From NCBI RefSeq assembly GCF_008124615.1, contig NZ_VNIB01000008.1:1-64000 (forward strand): 64,000 nucleotides of DNA. Reading direction: 5' to 3'. The DNA comes from Geothermobacter ehrlichii (lineage in GTDB: Bacteria > Desulfobacterota > Desulfuromonadia > Desulfuromonadales > Geothermobacteraceae). Shown piece after piece: positions 1 through 12,023 of this stretch. The notes beneath the pieces were generated by a model, which was not told the DNA's origin, made no database searches, and worked only from the letters and a program-made list of their open reading frames with translations. The first letter of the stretch is position 1. The number at the start of each line of letters is the position of its first letter. A program made the position numbers and the translations under genes.

Positions 1-129
1 AAGAAATCGGACTTCATCCTGGCGATCAACACCGACCCTGAAGCGCCGATCGGCGAGGTGGCGGACGTTCTGGTGGTGGCGGACGTCAAGCAGTTCGTGC
101 CGGCGCTGACGGAGCGGTTACAGGGATAA
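1..129 (+). CDS. etfA: Electron transfer flavoprotein alpha subunit, C-terminal end (partial)
   Basis: The window opens inside this reading frame, so only the last 42 residues and the TAA stop at 127-129 are present. They contain the sequence [19 protein letters not shown], the conserved C-terminal FAD/AMP-contacting end of EtfA proteins. EtfA pairs with EtfB to pass electrons from acyl-CoA or other dehydrogenases to a membrane quinone reductase or, in anaerobes, to bifurcating partners. The upstream part, including any fused ferredoxin domain, lies outside the window. The family assignment is firm for so short a piece because this motif is highly specific; which Etf subclass it belongs to cannot be told. 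Confidence 0.85.
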   Translation, partial: KKSDFILAINTDPEAPIGEVADVLVVADVKQFVPALTERLQG

Positions 130-210
130 CATAACGCCATTCCGGCAAGACCAAACCGGAGGCAAAGTAAATGAATAAGGCGATATTAGGTTGATCTGCT
201 AATTAAACAA

Positions 211-657
211 ATGGAGCATTCTTTGACGACAAAGGACTTTACATATTTTCGTGCCATAATTGAGGAACAGATTCCTTTTCATCGGCTCCTCGGCGTTAAA
301 GTGCGTTTTTTGGGGGAAGGGGTATGCACCCTTTACGTCCCCTTTCGAGAGGAACTTGTTGGCGACAGCATGAGAAGTACACTTCATGGCGGTGTTCTAT
401 CGACACTTATCGTCACTTGCGGTGGATTTGCAGTCTGGTCCATGTGCAATTTTAACGACAAGATTTCTACCATAGACATGAGGGTGGATTATCTGAGACC
501 TGCATTTGACAGTGATTTGGTTGCAGAGTCGCGCGTGAGATTTGTTGGCAACAGGGTGGGTAATGCCCATACTGTAGTTTATCCTGATGGAGCTCCGGAT
601 AATATCCTCGCCGAAGGCCGGTCCGTCTATAACATCAAAAGGGAATCGCCGCGGTAA
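211..657 (+). CDS. PaaI-family hotdog-fold thioesterase
   Basis: A 148-residue protein of the single-hotdog PaaI/YbgC type, predicted to hydrolyse acyl-CoA thioesters in the cytoplasm. The central sequence STLHGGVLSTLIVTCGGFA carries the HGG motif at the start of the hotdog helix that holds the thioester, and the following IDMRVDYLRPA strand is typical of the family. Length matches the family (about 130-150). No Shine-Dalgarno is visible before the ATG at 211, so the start is the least certain part. Base composition is clearly lower in GC than dnaX or the oxidoreductase downstream, which together with the transposase scar directly after it hints at acquisition. The substrate is unknown. Confidence 0.75.
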   Translation: MEHSLTTKDFTYFRAIIEEQIPFHRLLGVKVRFLGEGVCTLYVPFREELVGDSMRSTLHGGVLSTLIVTCGGFAVWSMCNFNDKISTIDMRVDYLRPAFDSDLVAESRVRFVGNRVGNAHTVVYPDGAPDNILAEGRSVYNIKRESPR

Positions 658-674
658 TCACGTAAGCTTCCCCA

Positions 675-809
675 TCAAGCAGACAGTTGAAAAGTAGAGT
701 TTTCAGCGTTCTTTGACATGTATTCGGCAGGCGTCAGATCCCCCAGGGAATCGTGAGGACGCTGCTCGTTGTAATCGATCATCCACCAGTAAGATGCTTT
801 CCGGACTTC
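675..809 (-). pseudogene. IS3-family transposase (OrfB) C-terminal remnant
   Basis: Read on the minus strand, 809 to 675 encodes an uninterrupted 44-residue tail containing DYNEQRPHDSLGDLTPAEY and a TGA stop. This is the hallmark C-terminus of IS3-family OrfB integrases (rve domain; the family reads YN..RPH.SLG..TP..Y). Everything upstream of these residues (the DDE catalytic core and OrfA) is absent. The homology stops at about 809, directly against the terminator stem that begins at 811. It is therefore a dead insertion-sequence scar, not a gene. Confidence 0.85.
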
Positions 810-810
810 A

Positions 811-845
811 GCCGGGTTGCGTATGCAACCCGGCCTGACTTTTTT
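811..845 (+). terminator. Rho-independent terminator
   Basis: A perfect 10-bp stem, GCCGGGTTGC at 811-820 and GCAACCCGGC at 825-834, closes a GTAT loop and is followed by ctgac and a run of six T (840-845). It reads on the plus strand and would end transcription coming from the thioesterase or etf side before the GGDEF-EAL gene. Confidence 0.8.
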
Positions 846-993
846 ATGTGACGTGGTACGCTCTTGGTGCGCTTGGAAACGAAATCTGGTGCCGAATGTG
901 TGGGTTGCCGGCAGGATATGGCATCAGCGGGTAAGCGCGGGATTTGGCGGGATGTCATTTTGGTTAAAGCGGTGACGCCGGCCGGTCGATAAG

Positions 994-3285
994 ATGAATG
1001 TGAGCCTGCATGGGCAGGCGACCGATAGGCTGGCATCTGGCACTCTCGAGGATTTGTTGGTGAACCCGCATTTGCAGATATCGTCGACTGGTGAGATGGT
1101 GGAGGCAGATTTCGGGACTTCGTCCGGGCCCGGGGCGTCCATGTCTGCCCGGGACGAGGAACAGGACCGTTACCGCCTGCTGGTCGAGGCGGCCAGTGAC
1201 GTCTTCTACCAGATCGACGGCGATGGGGTCTGGATCTATCTCAATCCGGCCTGGGAAGAAGTGACCGGATTTCCCGTCGCCGCCAGCCTCGGTTCGCCGT
1301 TCCGCGACAGCGTCTATCCCCCCGATACCGCCAGGGCGCAGAGCCTGCTCGAGACGGTCCTGGTCGGCGAGGTGCCCTGCATCAAGACCGACCTGCGGCT
1401 GAAGACGGCCACCGGCAGCTACCGCTGGGTGGAGATGGTCGCCCGTCCCTTCGGCCGGGTGGGGAAGGGGATCACGGGCGTCGCCGGAACCCTGCGCGAC
1501 GTGACCGCCAAGCGGCTGGCGGAGGAGGCTCTGCGGGAAAACGAAGAGCGCTACCGGCGGATTTTCAGCAACATCCAGGACGTTTACTTCGAGTCGAGCA
1601 TGGGCGGGCTGATCATCGAGGTCAGTCCGTCGGTCGAAAGGGCGCTCGGTTTTCGGCGCGACCAGCTGATCGGCATGCCTTTCGGCATGCTGTGCGACGA
1701 TCCGAACCAGGCGGCGGAAATCCGCAAGGCCCTGCTGCAGGAAGAACGCCTGAAGGATTTCGAGATCAATCTCCGGCAACGGCGCGGCCGGGTCATCGCC
1801 TGTTCGATCAACGCCAGCCTGGTGCGCGACGAAAAGGGCAAGCCGCTGAAGCTGGTTGGCTCCATTCGCGACATCACCGAGCGCAAGGAAGCGGAACAGG
1901 AAATCCGCAAGCTGGCCTACCACGACATTCTCACCGGCCTGCCCAACCGCAGCCTGTTGCGGGACAGGCTGCAGCAGGCCCTGGCCCAGGCCCGGCGGCA
2001 CAAGCGGGCCCTGGCGCTGCTCTTTCTCGATCTCGACCGCTTCAAGGATGTCAATGACACCCTGGGGCACGATGCCGGCGACATCCTGCTGCAGATGGTG
2101 GCCGCCAAGCTCAACTCCTGCGTTCGCCAGAGCGATACCGTCGCCCGGCTCGGAGGGGACGAGTTCGTGATCCTGCTCACCGCGGTGAAGAACGAACGCG
2201 ACCCGGCCATTGTCGCCGAAAAGGTGCTGCGGCTGCTGAGCGAGCCGTTCGAGCTGAACGGCAAGGAAGTCTTTACTTCGACCAGCGTCGGCATCTCCAT
2301 GTTTCCCTACGACGCAGCCGACGCCGACAGCCTGCTCAAACATGCCGACATGGCCATGTACGAGGCCAAGGAGAAGGGGCGGGGCAATTTCCAGTTCTTC
2401 TCCGAAGAGATGAACCGCAACGCGCTCGACCGCAATGCGCTGGAGCACAAGCTGCGCCGGGCCATCGAGGAGGAGCAGTTCGAACTCTACTACCAGCCGC
2501 AGTGGGACATGCACAGTCGCACGCTGATCGGGGTCGAGGCGCTGATCCGCTGGAGGCATCCGCAGGACGGCCTCATCTCTCCCGGCCGTTTCATCCCGGT
2601 GGCCGAGGATACCGGCCTGATCCGTCCCCTCGGCGAATGGGTGCTCCGGACGGCCTGCGCCCAGGTCAGGGCCTGGCAGGACCAGGGTTATCCTCCGGTG
2701 CGGGTGGGGGTCAACATCTCCGGCCGCCAGTTCCGCCAGCCCGACCTGGTGGAGATGATCGACCGCATCCTCGCCGAGACGGGCCTCGATCCCTGCTACC
2801 TGGAGCTGGAGCTGACCGAAACCTACCTGATGGAAGATGCCCGGTCGACCAGCCGGATCCTGGAGTTTCTCAAGGTGCGTGGCGTCGAGCTGGCCATCGA
2901 CGACTTCGGCACCGGTTACAGCTCTCTCAACTACCTGAAGCACTTCCCCATCGACCGGATCAAGATCGACCAGTCCTTTGTCCGCGAGGTGACCAGCAGC
3001 CGGGATGACGCCGCCATCGTCGAGGCGATCATCGCCATGGCCGGCAGCCTGGAGCTGGACGTCATCGCCGAGGGGGTGGAAACGGCGCAGCAGCTCAAGT
3101 TTCTCAAGGCGAAGGGATGCCGGGAGATGCAGGGCTACTTTTTCGCCCGGCCGATGCCGGCCGACGAGATGTCCCGCTACCTCGAGGAGCACCGCGAACG
3201 ACTGCGGATTCCGCGTCGTGGCCTCAAGGATGACCTGTCCGAGCTGTCACTGGAAGTCGAGTACGCGCCCCGCCTTTTTCACTGA
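994..3285 (+). CDS. PAS-PAS-GGDEF-EAL cyclic-di-GMP signalling protein
   Basis: A 763-residue cytoplasmic protein that should make and/or break cyclic di-GMP. Two PAS/PAC sensor domains occupy about residues 60-300 (RYRLLVEAASDVFYQIDG; RYRRIFSNIQDVYFESS). A GGDEF domain covers about 305-470 with intact GGDEF, and an RQSD I-site lies exactly five residues before it, so feedback inhibition by product is possible. An EAL domain covers about 490-740 with GVEALIRW, ELTET and DDFGTGYSS motifs intact, so both activities look catalytically competent. No transmembrane segment is seen. Starts at 994, 1096 and 1141 (MSARDEEQ) are all in frame and none has a good ribosome-binding site; the first residues may therefore be over-called. 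It stands alone between the terminator at 811 and tRNA-Ser. Confidence 0.9.
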   Translation: MNVSLHGQATDRLASGTLEDLLVNPHLQISSTGEMVEADFGTSSGPGASMSARDEEQDRYRLLVEAASDVFYQIDGDGVWIYLNPAWEEVTGFPVAASLGSPFRDSVYPPDTARAQSLLETVLVGEVPCIKTDLRLKTATGSYRWVEMVARPFGRVGKGITGVAGTLRDVTAKRLAEEALRENEERYRRIFSNIQDVYFESSMGGLIIEVSPSVERALGFRRDQLIGMPFGMLCDDPNQAAEIRKALLQEERLKDFEINLRQRRGRVIACSINASLVRDEKGKPLKLVGSIRDITERKEAEQEIRKLAYHDILTGLPNRSLLRDRLQQALAQARRHKRALALLFLDLDRFKDVNDTLGHDAGDILLQMVAAKLNSCVRQSDTVARLGGDEFVILLTAVKNERDPAIVAEKVLRLLSEPFELNGKEVFTSTSVGISMFPYDAADADSLLKHADMAMYEAKEKGRGNFQFFSEEMNRNALDRNALEHKLRRAIEEEQFELYYQPQWDMHSRTLIGVEALIRWRHPQDGLISPGRFIPVAEDTGLIRPLGEWVLRTACAQVRAWQDQGYPPVRVGVNISGRQFRQPDLVEMIDRILAETGLDPCYLELELTETYLMEDARSTSRILEFLKVRGVELAIDDFGTGYSSLNYLKHFPIDRIKIDQSFVREVTSSRDDAAIVEAIIAMAGSLELDVIAEGVETAQQLKFLKAKGCREMQGYFFARPMPADEMSRYLEEHRERLRIPRRGLKDDLSELSLEVEYAPRLFH

Positions 3286-3369
3286 TTTCCGCCGCCGGCC
3301 GGACTGCTTGACTCGCGCCGGCAAAAGCCTTTACAGCCACAGGGCCATCGTGTATGCTACGCAACCTGC

Positions 3370-3624
<255 letters not shown>

Positions 3625-3758
3625 CTAAGTAGATACAGAGCGGGTTCCGGCAAGGGAACTCGCCGATTCCTGCATCCAGGTCAGGCGTCGAAGGGGGCCG
3701 TCCCTTGATTTCGACCCTTCCTGCTTGCCCTCTTCGTGGCGGCCGGCCTTGCCGTCAG

Positions 3759-3869
3759 AAGTGACAGCCGGGTCCCGCGCAACGGGCGGTTGTGAACCCC
3801 GTCAGGCCCGGAAGGGAGCAGCGGTAGCAACTTTCCCCGTGTGCCGCGGGGGTGCCTGGCTGTCACTTG
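3759..3869 (+). ncRNA. ffs: Signal recognition particle RNA, small bacterial type (4.5S)
   Basis: The sequence GTCAGGCCCGGAAGGGAGCA followed by GCGGTAG is the universally conserved apical domain of SRP RNA that binds Ffh. The closing helix pairs AAGTGACAGCC (3759-3769) with GGCTGTCACTT (3859-3869), giving a single long hairpin of about 111 nt, the usual size of the small bacterial form. It lies just ahead of dnaX, a position it has in many bacteria. It targets ribosomes making membrane proteins to FtsY at the membrane. Confidence 0.95.
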
Positions 3870-3909
3870 TGCCGGCAATGTCCAGCCGGATTCTGCACGG
3901 AGAAACCGC

Positions 3910-5583
3910 ATGTCCTATCTGGTCCTGGCCCGCAAGTGGCGCCCGCAATCCTTCGCCGACCTGATCGGCCAGGAACACGTCAGCCAGACCCTCGCCAACG
4001 CCATCCGCTCCGGCCGGGTGCACCACGCCTTTCTCTTCACCGGCGCCCGCGGGGTGGGCAAGACCTCGGCGGCCCGCATCTTCGCCAAGGCCCTCAACTG
4101 TGAAACCGGCGTCACCGCCGAGCCGTGCAACCAGTGCTCTTCCTGCCTCGAGATCGCCGAGGGGAACGGCACCGACGTTCTCGAGATCGACGGCGCCTCC
4201 AATACCGGCGTCGACGACATCCGCGACCTGCGGGACAATATCCGCTATCTGCCCTCGAAGTCGCGGTTCAAGATCTTCATCATCGATGAAGTGCACATGC
4301 TCTCCATCAATGCCTTCAACGCCCTGCTCAAGACGCTGGAGGAACCGCCGGAGCATGCCAAGTTCATTCTCGCCACCACCGAGCCGCACAAGATTCCGAT
4401 CACCATCCTGTCGCGTTGCCAGCGGTTCGATTTTCGCAAGATTCCCCTGAAGCGGGTCGTCGATCGGCTGCGGCAGATCGTCGACGCCGAAGGGATCGAC
4501 ATCAGCGACGGCGCCCTGGCCATGATCGCCCGGCGGGGTGAGGGGAGCATGCGCGACGCGCTGTCGGCCCTCGACCAGGTCATTGCCTTTTGCGGCGACC
4601 GGGTACCCGACGAAGACGTGCGCGGCCTGCTCGGATTCATCGACCGCCGGCTGCTGTTCGAAACCCTTGAGGGGCTGATCCAGCGTGACTGCCCGCGGCT
4701 GCTCGACCTGGTGCGCCGGGTCGACCATCTCGGCTACTCCTTCCGCCAGTACTGCCGCGATCTGGCCGAGGCCTGCCGGTCGCTGGTGTTCTGCCGCATT
4801 CTCGATGACCCCGAAGAGGCTCTCGACGTCACGCCGGAAGAACTGGACGAGCTGAAGGCGCTGGCCGGGCAGACCAGCCTCGAGGATCTGCAGCGGCTGC
4901 AGGGCGCGCTGCTCAGGCTGGAGCCGGAGGTGGCCGCCGCCTCGATGCAGTACCTGGCGGTGGAAAGTTCCCTGCTGCGCCTGGCGCTGCTGCCGCCGGC
5001 CGAGGATGTCGGCACCCTGCTGCGCAAGCTGACCGACCTGGAAAAACGGCTGGCGGGGATGGTGGCGTCCGGCCCGGCCGGCGGCGTGCCCCGCCCGGCT
5101 TCACCGCCCCCTTCACGCGACCGACAGGAGCCGGCTGCAAAAAAGGCTGAGGCCCCGGTCGCCCCGATGCCCGCGTCGGGCGGGTGGCCGGGGCTGATCG
5201 AACAGGTCCGAGGCACTCGTCCCCTGCTGGCCGCCATCCTGGAAAAGGCGAGTCCCCTCAGGCTGGAACCGCCGGAGATCGAGATCGGCCTGCCGAAAGG
5301 CTCCTTCGAACTGGTTCAGCTCGGCGACCGCGACATGCAGCAGGACGTGGCCCGGCTGGCCTCCGACTATTTCGGCTGCCCGGTGAATCTCAGGGTCCGG
5401 GGTATCGAGCCCGACCGGGAGCCGGCGCCGCCCTCGCTGGCCGAGGAGAGGCGGCGGCAGGAGTCGGATCGCAGGCGGCGGCTGCGGGAGGACGCCCTCG
5501 GGCATCCCCTCATCCGCTCGGCGCGGGAGATATTCGGGGCCGAGGTGCTTGACGTGCGCCCCATCGACAAGGAGTTCGTCTGA
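3910..5583 (+). CDS. dnaX: DNA polymerase III subunits tau (full length) and gamma (frameshift product)
   Basis: The clamp-loader ATPase of the replicative polymerase. The ATG at 3910 gives the conserved MSYLVLARKWRPQSF start; the longer frame upstream runs through SRP RNA and was rejected. Walker A GARGVGKT lies at residues 45-52. A zinc site is formed by Cys64, Cys73, Cys76 and Cys79. Walker B (FIIDEVHML) and the SRC sensor (LSRCQRF) follow. A proline/alanine-rich linker at about residues 385-430 leads to the tau-specific C-terminal domain. The full protein has 557 residues. Codons 411-412 form an A-AAA-AAG slippery site with upstream Shine-Dalgarno and downstream stem, so a 413-residue gamma form is predicted. 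ybaB and recR follow, the standard bacterial order. Confidence 0.95.
   Translation: MSYLVLARKWRPQSFADLIGQEHVSQTLANAIRSGRVHHAFLFTGARGVGKTSAARIFAKALNCETGVTAEPCNQCSSCLEIAEGNGTDVLEIDGASNTGVDDIRDLRDNIRYLPSKSRFKIFIIDEVHMLSINAFNALLKTLEEPPEHAKFILATTEPHKIPITILSRCQRFDFRKIPLKRVVDRLRQIVDAEGIDISDGALAMIARRGEGSMRDALSALDQVIAFCGDRVPDEDVRGLLGFIDRRLLFETLEGLIQRDCPRLLDLVRRVDHLGYSFRQYCRDLAEACRSLVFCRILDDPEEALDVTPEELDELKALAGQTSLEDLQRLQGALLRLEPEVAAASMQYLAVESSLLRLALLPPAEDVGTLLRKLTDLEKRLAGMVASGPAGGVPRPASPPPSRDRQEPAAKKAEAPVAPMPASGGWPGLIEQVRGTRPLLAAILEKASPLRLEPPEIEIGLPKGSFELVQLGDRDMQQDVARLASDYFGCPVNLRVRGIEPDREPAPPSLAEERRRQESDRRRRLREDALGHPLIRSAREIFGAEVLDVRPIDKEFV
5126..5195 (+). promoter_or_regulatory. Programmed -1 ribosomal frameshift signal in dnaX
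   Basis: Three elements are visible in the right order and frame. AGGAG at 5126-5130 is a Shine-Dalgarno-like stimulator. The slippery heptamer A-AAA-AAG ends at 5145 and is read as ..A AAA AAG in the tau frame. After a six-base spacer, GCCCCGG at 5152-5158 pairs with CCGGGGC at 5188-5194 around an inner hairpin GCCCG/CGGGC (5169-5173 with 5177-5181). Slipping back one base reads GGC then TGA at 5148-5150, which ends the gamma subunit one residue later. This is the same architecture as the well-known Escherichia coli dnaX signal. Confidence 0.8.
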
Positions 5584-5623
5584 ACCGACATCAATCGCCC
5601 GCAAGGGCATGCGGAGGAAGAAA

Positions 5624-5938
5624 ATGGCAAAAGGACTGGGCAACATCATGAAGCAGGCGCAGCTGATGCAGAAGAAGATGATGCGCCTGCAGGAGGAGCT
5701 GGCCGAACGCGAGGTCGAGGCCTCGGCGGGCGGCGGCATGGTGACGGCGGTGGTCAACGGCCGCCAGCAGCTGCTGTCGCTGACGATCGACCCCGGCGTC
5801 GTCGACGCCGAGGATGTCGAGATGCTGCAGGATCTGGTGCTGGCGGCGGTCAACGAGGCGCTGAAGAAGAGCCAGGAGATGATGCAGGAAGAGATGGGCA
5901 AGCTGACCGGCGGGCTCAACATCCCCGGAATGTTCTGA
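5624..5938 (+). CDS. ybaB: YbaB/EbfC-family nucleoid-associated protein
   Basis: A 104-residue DNA-binding protein that forms a homodimeric tweezer-like fold and is co-conserved with dnaX and recR. The sequence KGLGNIMKQAQLMQKKMMRLQEELA is the typical basic amphipathic N-terminal helix, followed by GGGMVTAVVNG and LTIDPGVVD of the central sheet. The ATG at 5624 was chosen because GGAGGAAG sits just before it; the frame can be read further upstream but that part overlaps dnaX with no such signal. It follows the dnaX stop by 40 bases and is likely co-transcribed. Confidence 0.93.
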   Translation: MAKGLGNIMKQAQLMQKKMMRLQEELAEREVEASAGGGMVTAVVNGRQQLLSLTIDPGVVDAEDVEMLQDLVLAAVNEALKKSQEMMQEEMGKLTGGLNIPGMF

Positions 5939-5949
5939 ACCGGCTTTGC

Positions 5950-5982
5950 CAACGCCTCCCTTCGCGGGAGGCGTTGCTGTTT
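5950..5982 (+). terminator. Probable terminator after ybaB
   Basis: AACGCCTCCC at 5951-5960 pairs with GGGAGGCGTT at 5966-5975 around a TTCGC loop. The following tract (GCTGTTT) is only weakly T-rich, so termination may be partial. recR has its own candidate promoter downstream. Confidence 0.5.
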
Positions 5983-6103
5983 GGGAGGGCCAAAGCGTCT
6001 TTTGGTGCCGACGAAAGTGACGATAAAACCTTGATTCCTGGTGCGAAACCGTGGTATTACAACTGGGCTGGCCTGACCAATTTACCGGCGGCTTTTAAGG
6101 TCG

Positions 6104-6132
6104 TTGTAAAGTTTTTTTGGTGATCCTATAAA
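6104..6132 (+). promoter_or_regulatory. Candidate sigma-70 promoter for recR
   Basis: TTGTAA at 6104-6109 and TATAAA at 6127-6132 are separated by exactly 17 bases in an AT-rich stretch 40 bases before the recR start. There is no direct proof of use, but the spacing and the nearby hairpin at 5951 both suggest recR is separately transcribed. Confidence 0.5.
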
Positions 6133-6174
6133 AATAAAACGGCGTTCCATATTGTTGGATTTTTGCGAAATCTC

Positions 6175-6774
6175 ATGCTAGACTCCATCCCGTCTTTCGC
6201 CCGGCTGGTCGCCGAACTGGCCAAGTTTCCCGGTGTCGGCAAGAAGACGGCAACCCGGTTGGCTTTCTCGCTTCTGTCACGTCCGCAAGCGGATGCGGAG
6301 GCCCTGGCGGAGGCCGTTCTCGACCTGCACAGAAATATCGGGTTTTGCTCGGTCTGCTTCCACATGACCGAGGTCGATCCCTGTCCCATCTGCCGGGATC
6401 CGGCGCGGGACGAGCGGCTTCTGTGCGTGGTCGAAGAGCCGCAGGATCTGCTGGCCATCGAGCGCAGCCGGTCGTTCCGCGGTCGCTATCACGTGCTGCA
6501 GGGAGTGCTGTCGCCCCTTGACGGTATTGGCCCGGATGATATTCGTATCAGCGAGCTGATACGCCGCCTGCGGAAGAGCGCGGTGGAGGAGGTGCTGATC
6601 GCCACCAATTTCACCGTCGAGGGGGACGCCACGGCGCTCTACCTGGCGGAGCAGATCCGACCGTTGAACCTGCGGGTGACCCGGCTGGCGCACGGGATAC
6701 CCACCGGCAGCGATCTCGAATTCATCGACGACGCCACCGTTCATCGGGCGGTGGAGGGGCGGCGCGAGCTCTGA
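6175..6774 (+). CDS. recR: Recombination mediator protein RecR
   Basis: A 199-residue protein that acts with RecF and RecO to load RecA at gaps in damaged DNA. An N-terminal helix-hairpin-helix (LAKFPGVGKKTATRLAFSLL) is followed by a four-cysteine zinc finger (CSVCFHMTEVDPCPIC), a Toprim domain (LLCVVEEPQDLLAIERS) and the Walker B-like C-terminal segment with RLAHGIPTGSDLEFIDD. The ATG at 6175 was preferred to the TTG at 6163 because family members begin ML.SIPS. It is the third gene of the conserved dnaX-ybaB-recR group, although a promoter candidate lies between it and ybaB. Confidence 0.95.
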   Translation: MLDSIPSFARLVAELAKFPGVGKKTATRLAFSLLSRPQADAEALAEAVLDLHRNIGFCSVCFHMTEVDPCPICRDPARDERLLCVVEEPQDLLAIERSRSFRGRYHVLQGVLSPLDGIGPDDIRISELIRRLRKSAVEEVLIATNFTVEGDATALYLAEQIRPLNLRVTRLAHGIPTGSDLEFIDDATVHRAVEGRREL

Positions 6775-6912
6775 CTGTTTTTTTTCTCTTGTGGTGTATA
6801 CTGCATACCGTACGCTCCTGTCGCGAACCAGCTCGAAACTCCGCCGCTCATTGGGGAGAGTGACGGACAGGACAGGTTGACAACCAGTCATCAAGCCAAA
6901 AGGAGGACGTAT

Positions 6913-10500
<3,588 letters not shown>

Positions 10501-10528
10501 GCTGAAAGCCCGGTATGCAAATGGCCGA

Positions 10529-10564
10529 GATCCCCGGCGCACAAGCGCCGGGGATCTTTTTTTT
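10529..10564 (+). terminator. Rho-independent terminator of the pyruvate:ferredoxin oxidoreductase gene
   Basis: AGATCCCCGGCGC pairs with GCGCCGGGGATCT across an ACAA loop, and a run of eight T follows (10557-10564). It reads on the plus strand, 30 bases after the stop codon. Confidence 0.92.
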
Positions 10565-10677
10565 CGACCGGTTCCATCCCGGTTCGGAAGCGGTCCCTGG
10601 CGGGTAAAGTCCTTGCCCGTACAGGGGTTTGATGCTATATAACGACGGATGCGCAAACCTGCCGAAGGAGCTTTCGC

Positions 10678-11178
10678 ATGTTCGGGACCCATACCTCTCC
10701 CTTTGTCATGTACGAGGAGGAACTTCAGCAGATCAACACCGTGCTGGACAAGCTGCTGAGGGAATCAAACTCCAAGGTCATCTTTCTGGTTGACAAGAAC
10801 GGTCAGCTCATATCGTCCACGGGGGAGACCGAGCACCTTGACACCACCAGCCTCGCTTCGCTGACCGCCGGCAACATCGCCGCCACCGGCGGCCTGGCCA
10901 AGCTGATCGGCGAGAAGGAATTTTCCATCCTCTTCCACGAAGGGGAGAAGGACAATATCCACATCTCCATCGTCGCCCAGCGGGTGATCCTGGTCGTCAT
11001 CTTCGACCAGCGCTCGTCCCTGGGCCTGGTCCGCCTGCGGGTGAAGAAGGCCAGCGACGAACTGGCCCGGATTTTCGAGGCGCTGAGCCGCAAGACCGAG
11101 CAGCTGGAAAGGGCGGGCCAGACCCAGAGTCCCTTCGCCGAAATCACCGACGACGACATCGACAACCTGTTCAAGTGA
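10678..11178 (+). CDS. mglB: Roadblock/LC7-domain protein MglB, GTPase-activating partner of MglA
   Basis: A 166-residue protein with a Roadblock/LC7 fold: NTVLDKLLRESNSKVIFLVDKNGQLI at the start, then the GNIAATGGLAKLIGE helix and the FSILFHEGEKDNIHISIVAQRVILVVIF strands. In myxobacteria MglB stimulates GTP hydrolysis by MglA and helps set the lagging cell pole. AAGGAG lies seven bases ahead of the ATG at 10678. The gene is followed after 14 bases by mglA, the canonical order, so they form one transcriptional unit. The 35-residue C-terminal tail beyond the Roadblock domain is acidic and probably flexible. Confidence 0.88.
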   Translation: MFGTHTSPFVMYEEELQQINTVLDKLLRESNSKVIFLVDKNGQLISSTGETEHLDTTSLASLTAGNIAATGGLAKLIGEKEFSILFHEGEKDNIHISIVAQRVILVVIFDQRSSLGLVRLRVKKASDELARIFEALSRKTEQLERAGQTQSPFAEITDDDIDNLFK

Positions 11179-11192
11179 CGGGGTAGCGGATC

Positions 11193-11780
11193 ATGTCCTT
11201 CATCAACTACGCATCGCGGGAGATCAACTGCAAGATCGTCTACTACGGGCCCGGACTGTGCGGCAAGACCACCAACCTGCAGTACATCTACCAGAAGACC
11301 GACCCAGCGGCCAAAGGCAAGATGATCTCGCTGGCGACCGAAACCGAGCGAACCCTCTTCTTCGACTTTCTGCCCCTGGCCCTGGGGGAGATCCGCGGCT
11401 TCAAGACCCGTTTTCACCTCTACACCGTGCCCGGACAGGTCTTTTACGATGCCTCGCGCAAGCTGATCCTCAAGGGGGTCGACGGCGTCGTGTTCGTCGC
11501 CGATTCGCAGGAAGAGCGCCTCGACGCCAACATCGAAAGCCTGATCAACCTCGAGGAAAACCTCGAAGAGCAGGGCTACAAGCTCGAGAACCTGCCCTTC
11601 GTCGTCCAGTACAACAAGCGCGACCTGCCCAACGTCACCCCGGTGGAAGAACTGCGCCGGCTGCTCAACCCCAGGGGCGTGCCCGACTTCGAGGCCTGCG
11701 CCACCACCGGCGAGGGGGTGTTCGAAACCGTCAAGGCGGTCGCCAAGCTGATTCTGCTCGAGCTGAAAAGGGGAGGATAA
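11193..11780 (+). CDS. mglA: MglA-type small GTPase
   Basis: A 195-residue Ras-like GTPase. Walker A is GPGLCGKTT (residues 19-27). The switch II region has the MglA-specific [13 protein letters not shown] in place of the eukaryotic DTAGQE, the base-recognition motif is NKRD, and there is no lipidation site. In Myxococcus it controls motility polarity and works with MglB, encoded directly upstream here. Polarity or type IV pilus control is therefore the likely role. Length and motifs are complete. The region between its stop and tRNA-Asn carries a separate promoter. Confidence 0.92.
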   Translation: MSFINYASREINCKIVYYGPGLCGKTTNLQYIYQKTDPAAKGKMISLATETERTLFFDFLPLALGEIRGFKTRFHLYTVPGQVFYDASRKLILKGVDGVVFVADSQEERLDANIESLINLEENLEEQGYKLENLPFVVQYNKRDLPNVTPVEELRRLLNPRGVPDFEACATTGEGVFETVKAVAKLILLELKRGG

Positions 11781-11833
11781 ACAAGGAGTTGCGCCCTGCC
11801 GGCCGGCGGAGGTGACGGAGGTCATTTTCTGGC

Positions 11834-11862
11834 TTGACACCGGCATTCTGTCAGTGTATATA
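11834..11862 (+). promoter_or_regulatory. Sigma-70 promoter for tRNA-Asn
   Basis: A consensus -35 TTGACA at 11834-11839 and TATATA at 11857-11862 are separated by 17 bases and lie 30 bases before the tRNA. This is a strong match in a GC-rich genome. Confidence 0.8.
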
Positions 11863-11891
11863 TTCGTTCGCTCCACCAAGGTGGAGTTTGT

Positions 11892-11967
11892 TCCCCGATA
11901 GCTCAGTTGGTAGAGCAGGTGGCTGTTAACCACCCTGTCGCAAGTTCGAGTCTTGCTCGGGGAGCCA
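11892..11967 (+). tRNA. tRNA-Asn (anticodon GTT)
   Basis: A 76-nt tRNA. Acceptor TCCCCGA (11892-11898) pairs with TCGGGGA (11957-11963), followed by discriminator G and encoded CCA (11965-11967). The anticodon stem GGTGG/CCACC closes loop CTGTTAA with anticodon GTT at 11925-11927. D-loop AGCTCAGTTGGTAGAGC and T-arm GTTCGAGTC are standard. It marks the left edge of the accessory region. Confidence 0.96.
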
Positions 11968-11976
11968 GATTGATCA

Positions 11977-12007
11977 GGCCCGCAGGAGAAATCCTGCGGG
12001 CCTTTTT
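11977..12007 (+). terminator. Rho-independent terminator after tRNA-Asn
   Basis: AGGCCCGCAGGA pairs with TCCTGCGGGCCT around a GAAA loop, followed by five T. It reads on the plus strand only; nothing T-rich follows on the other side to stop the converging hipAB transcript. Confidence 0.9.
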
Positions 12008-12023
12008 GCGTTTGCCCGCAAGG

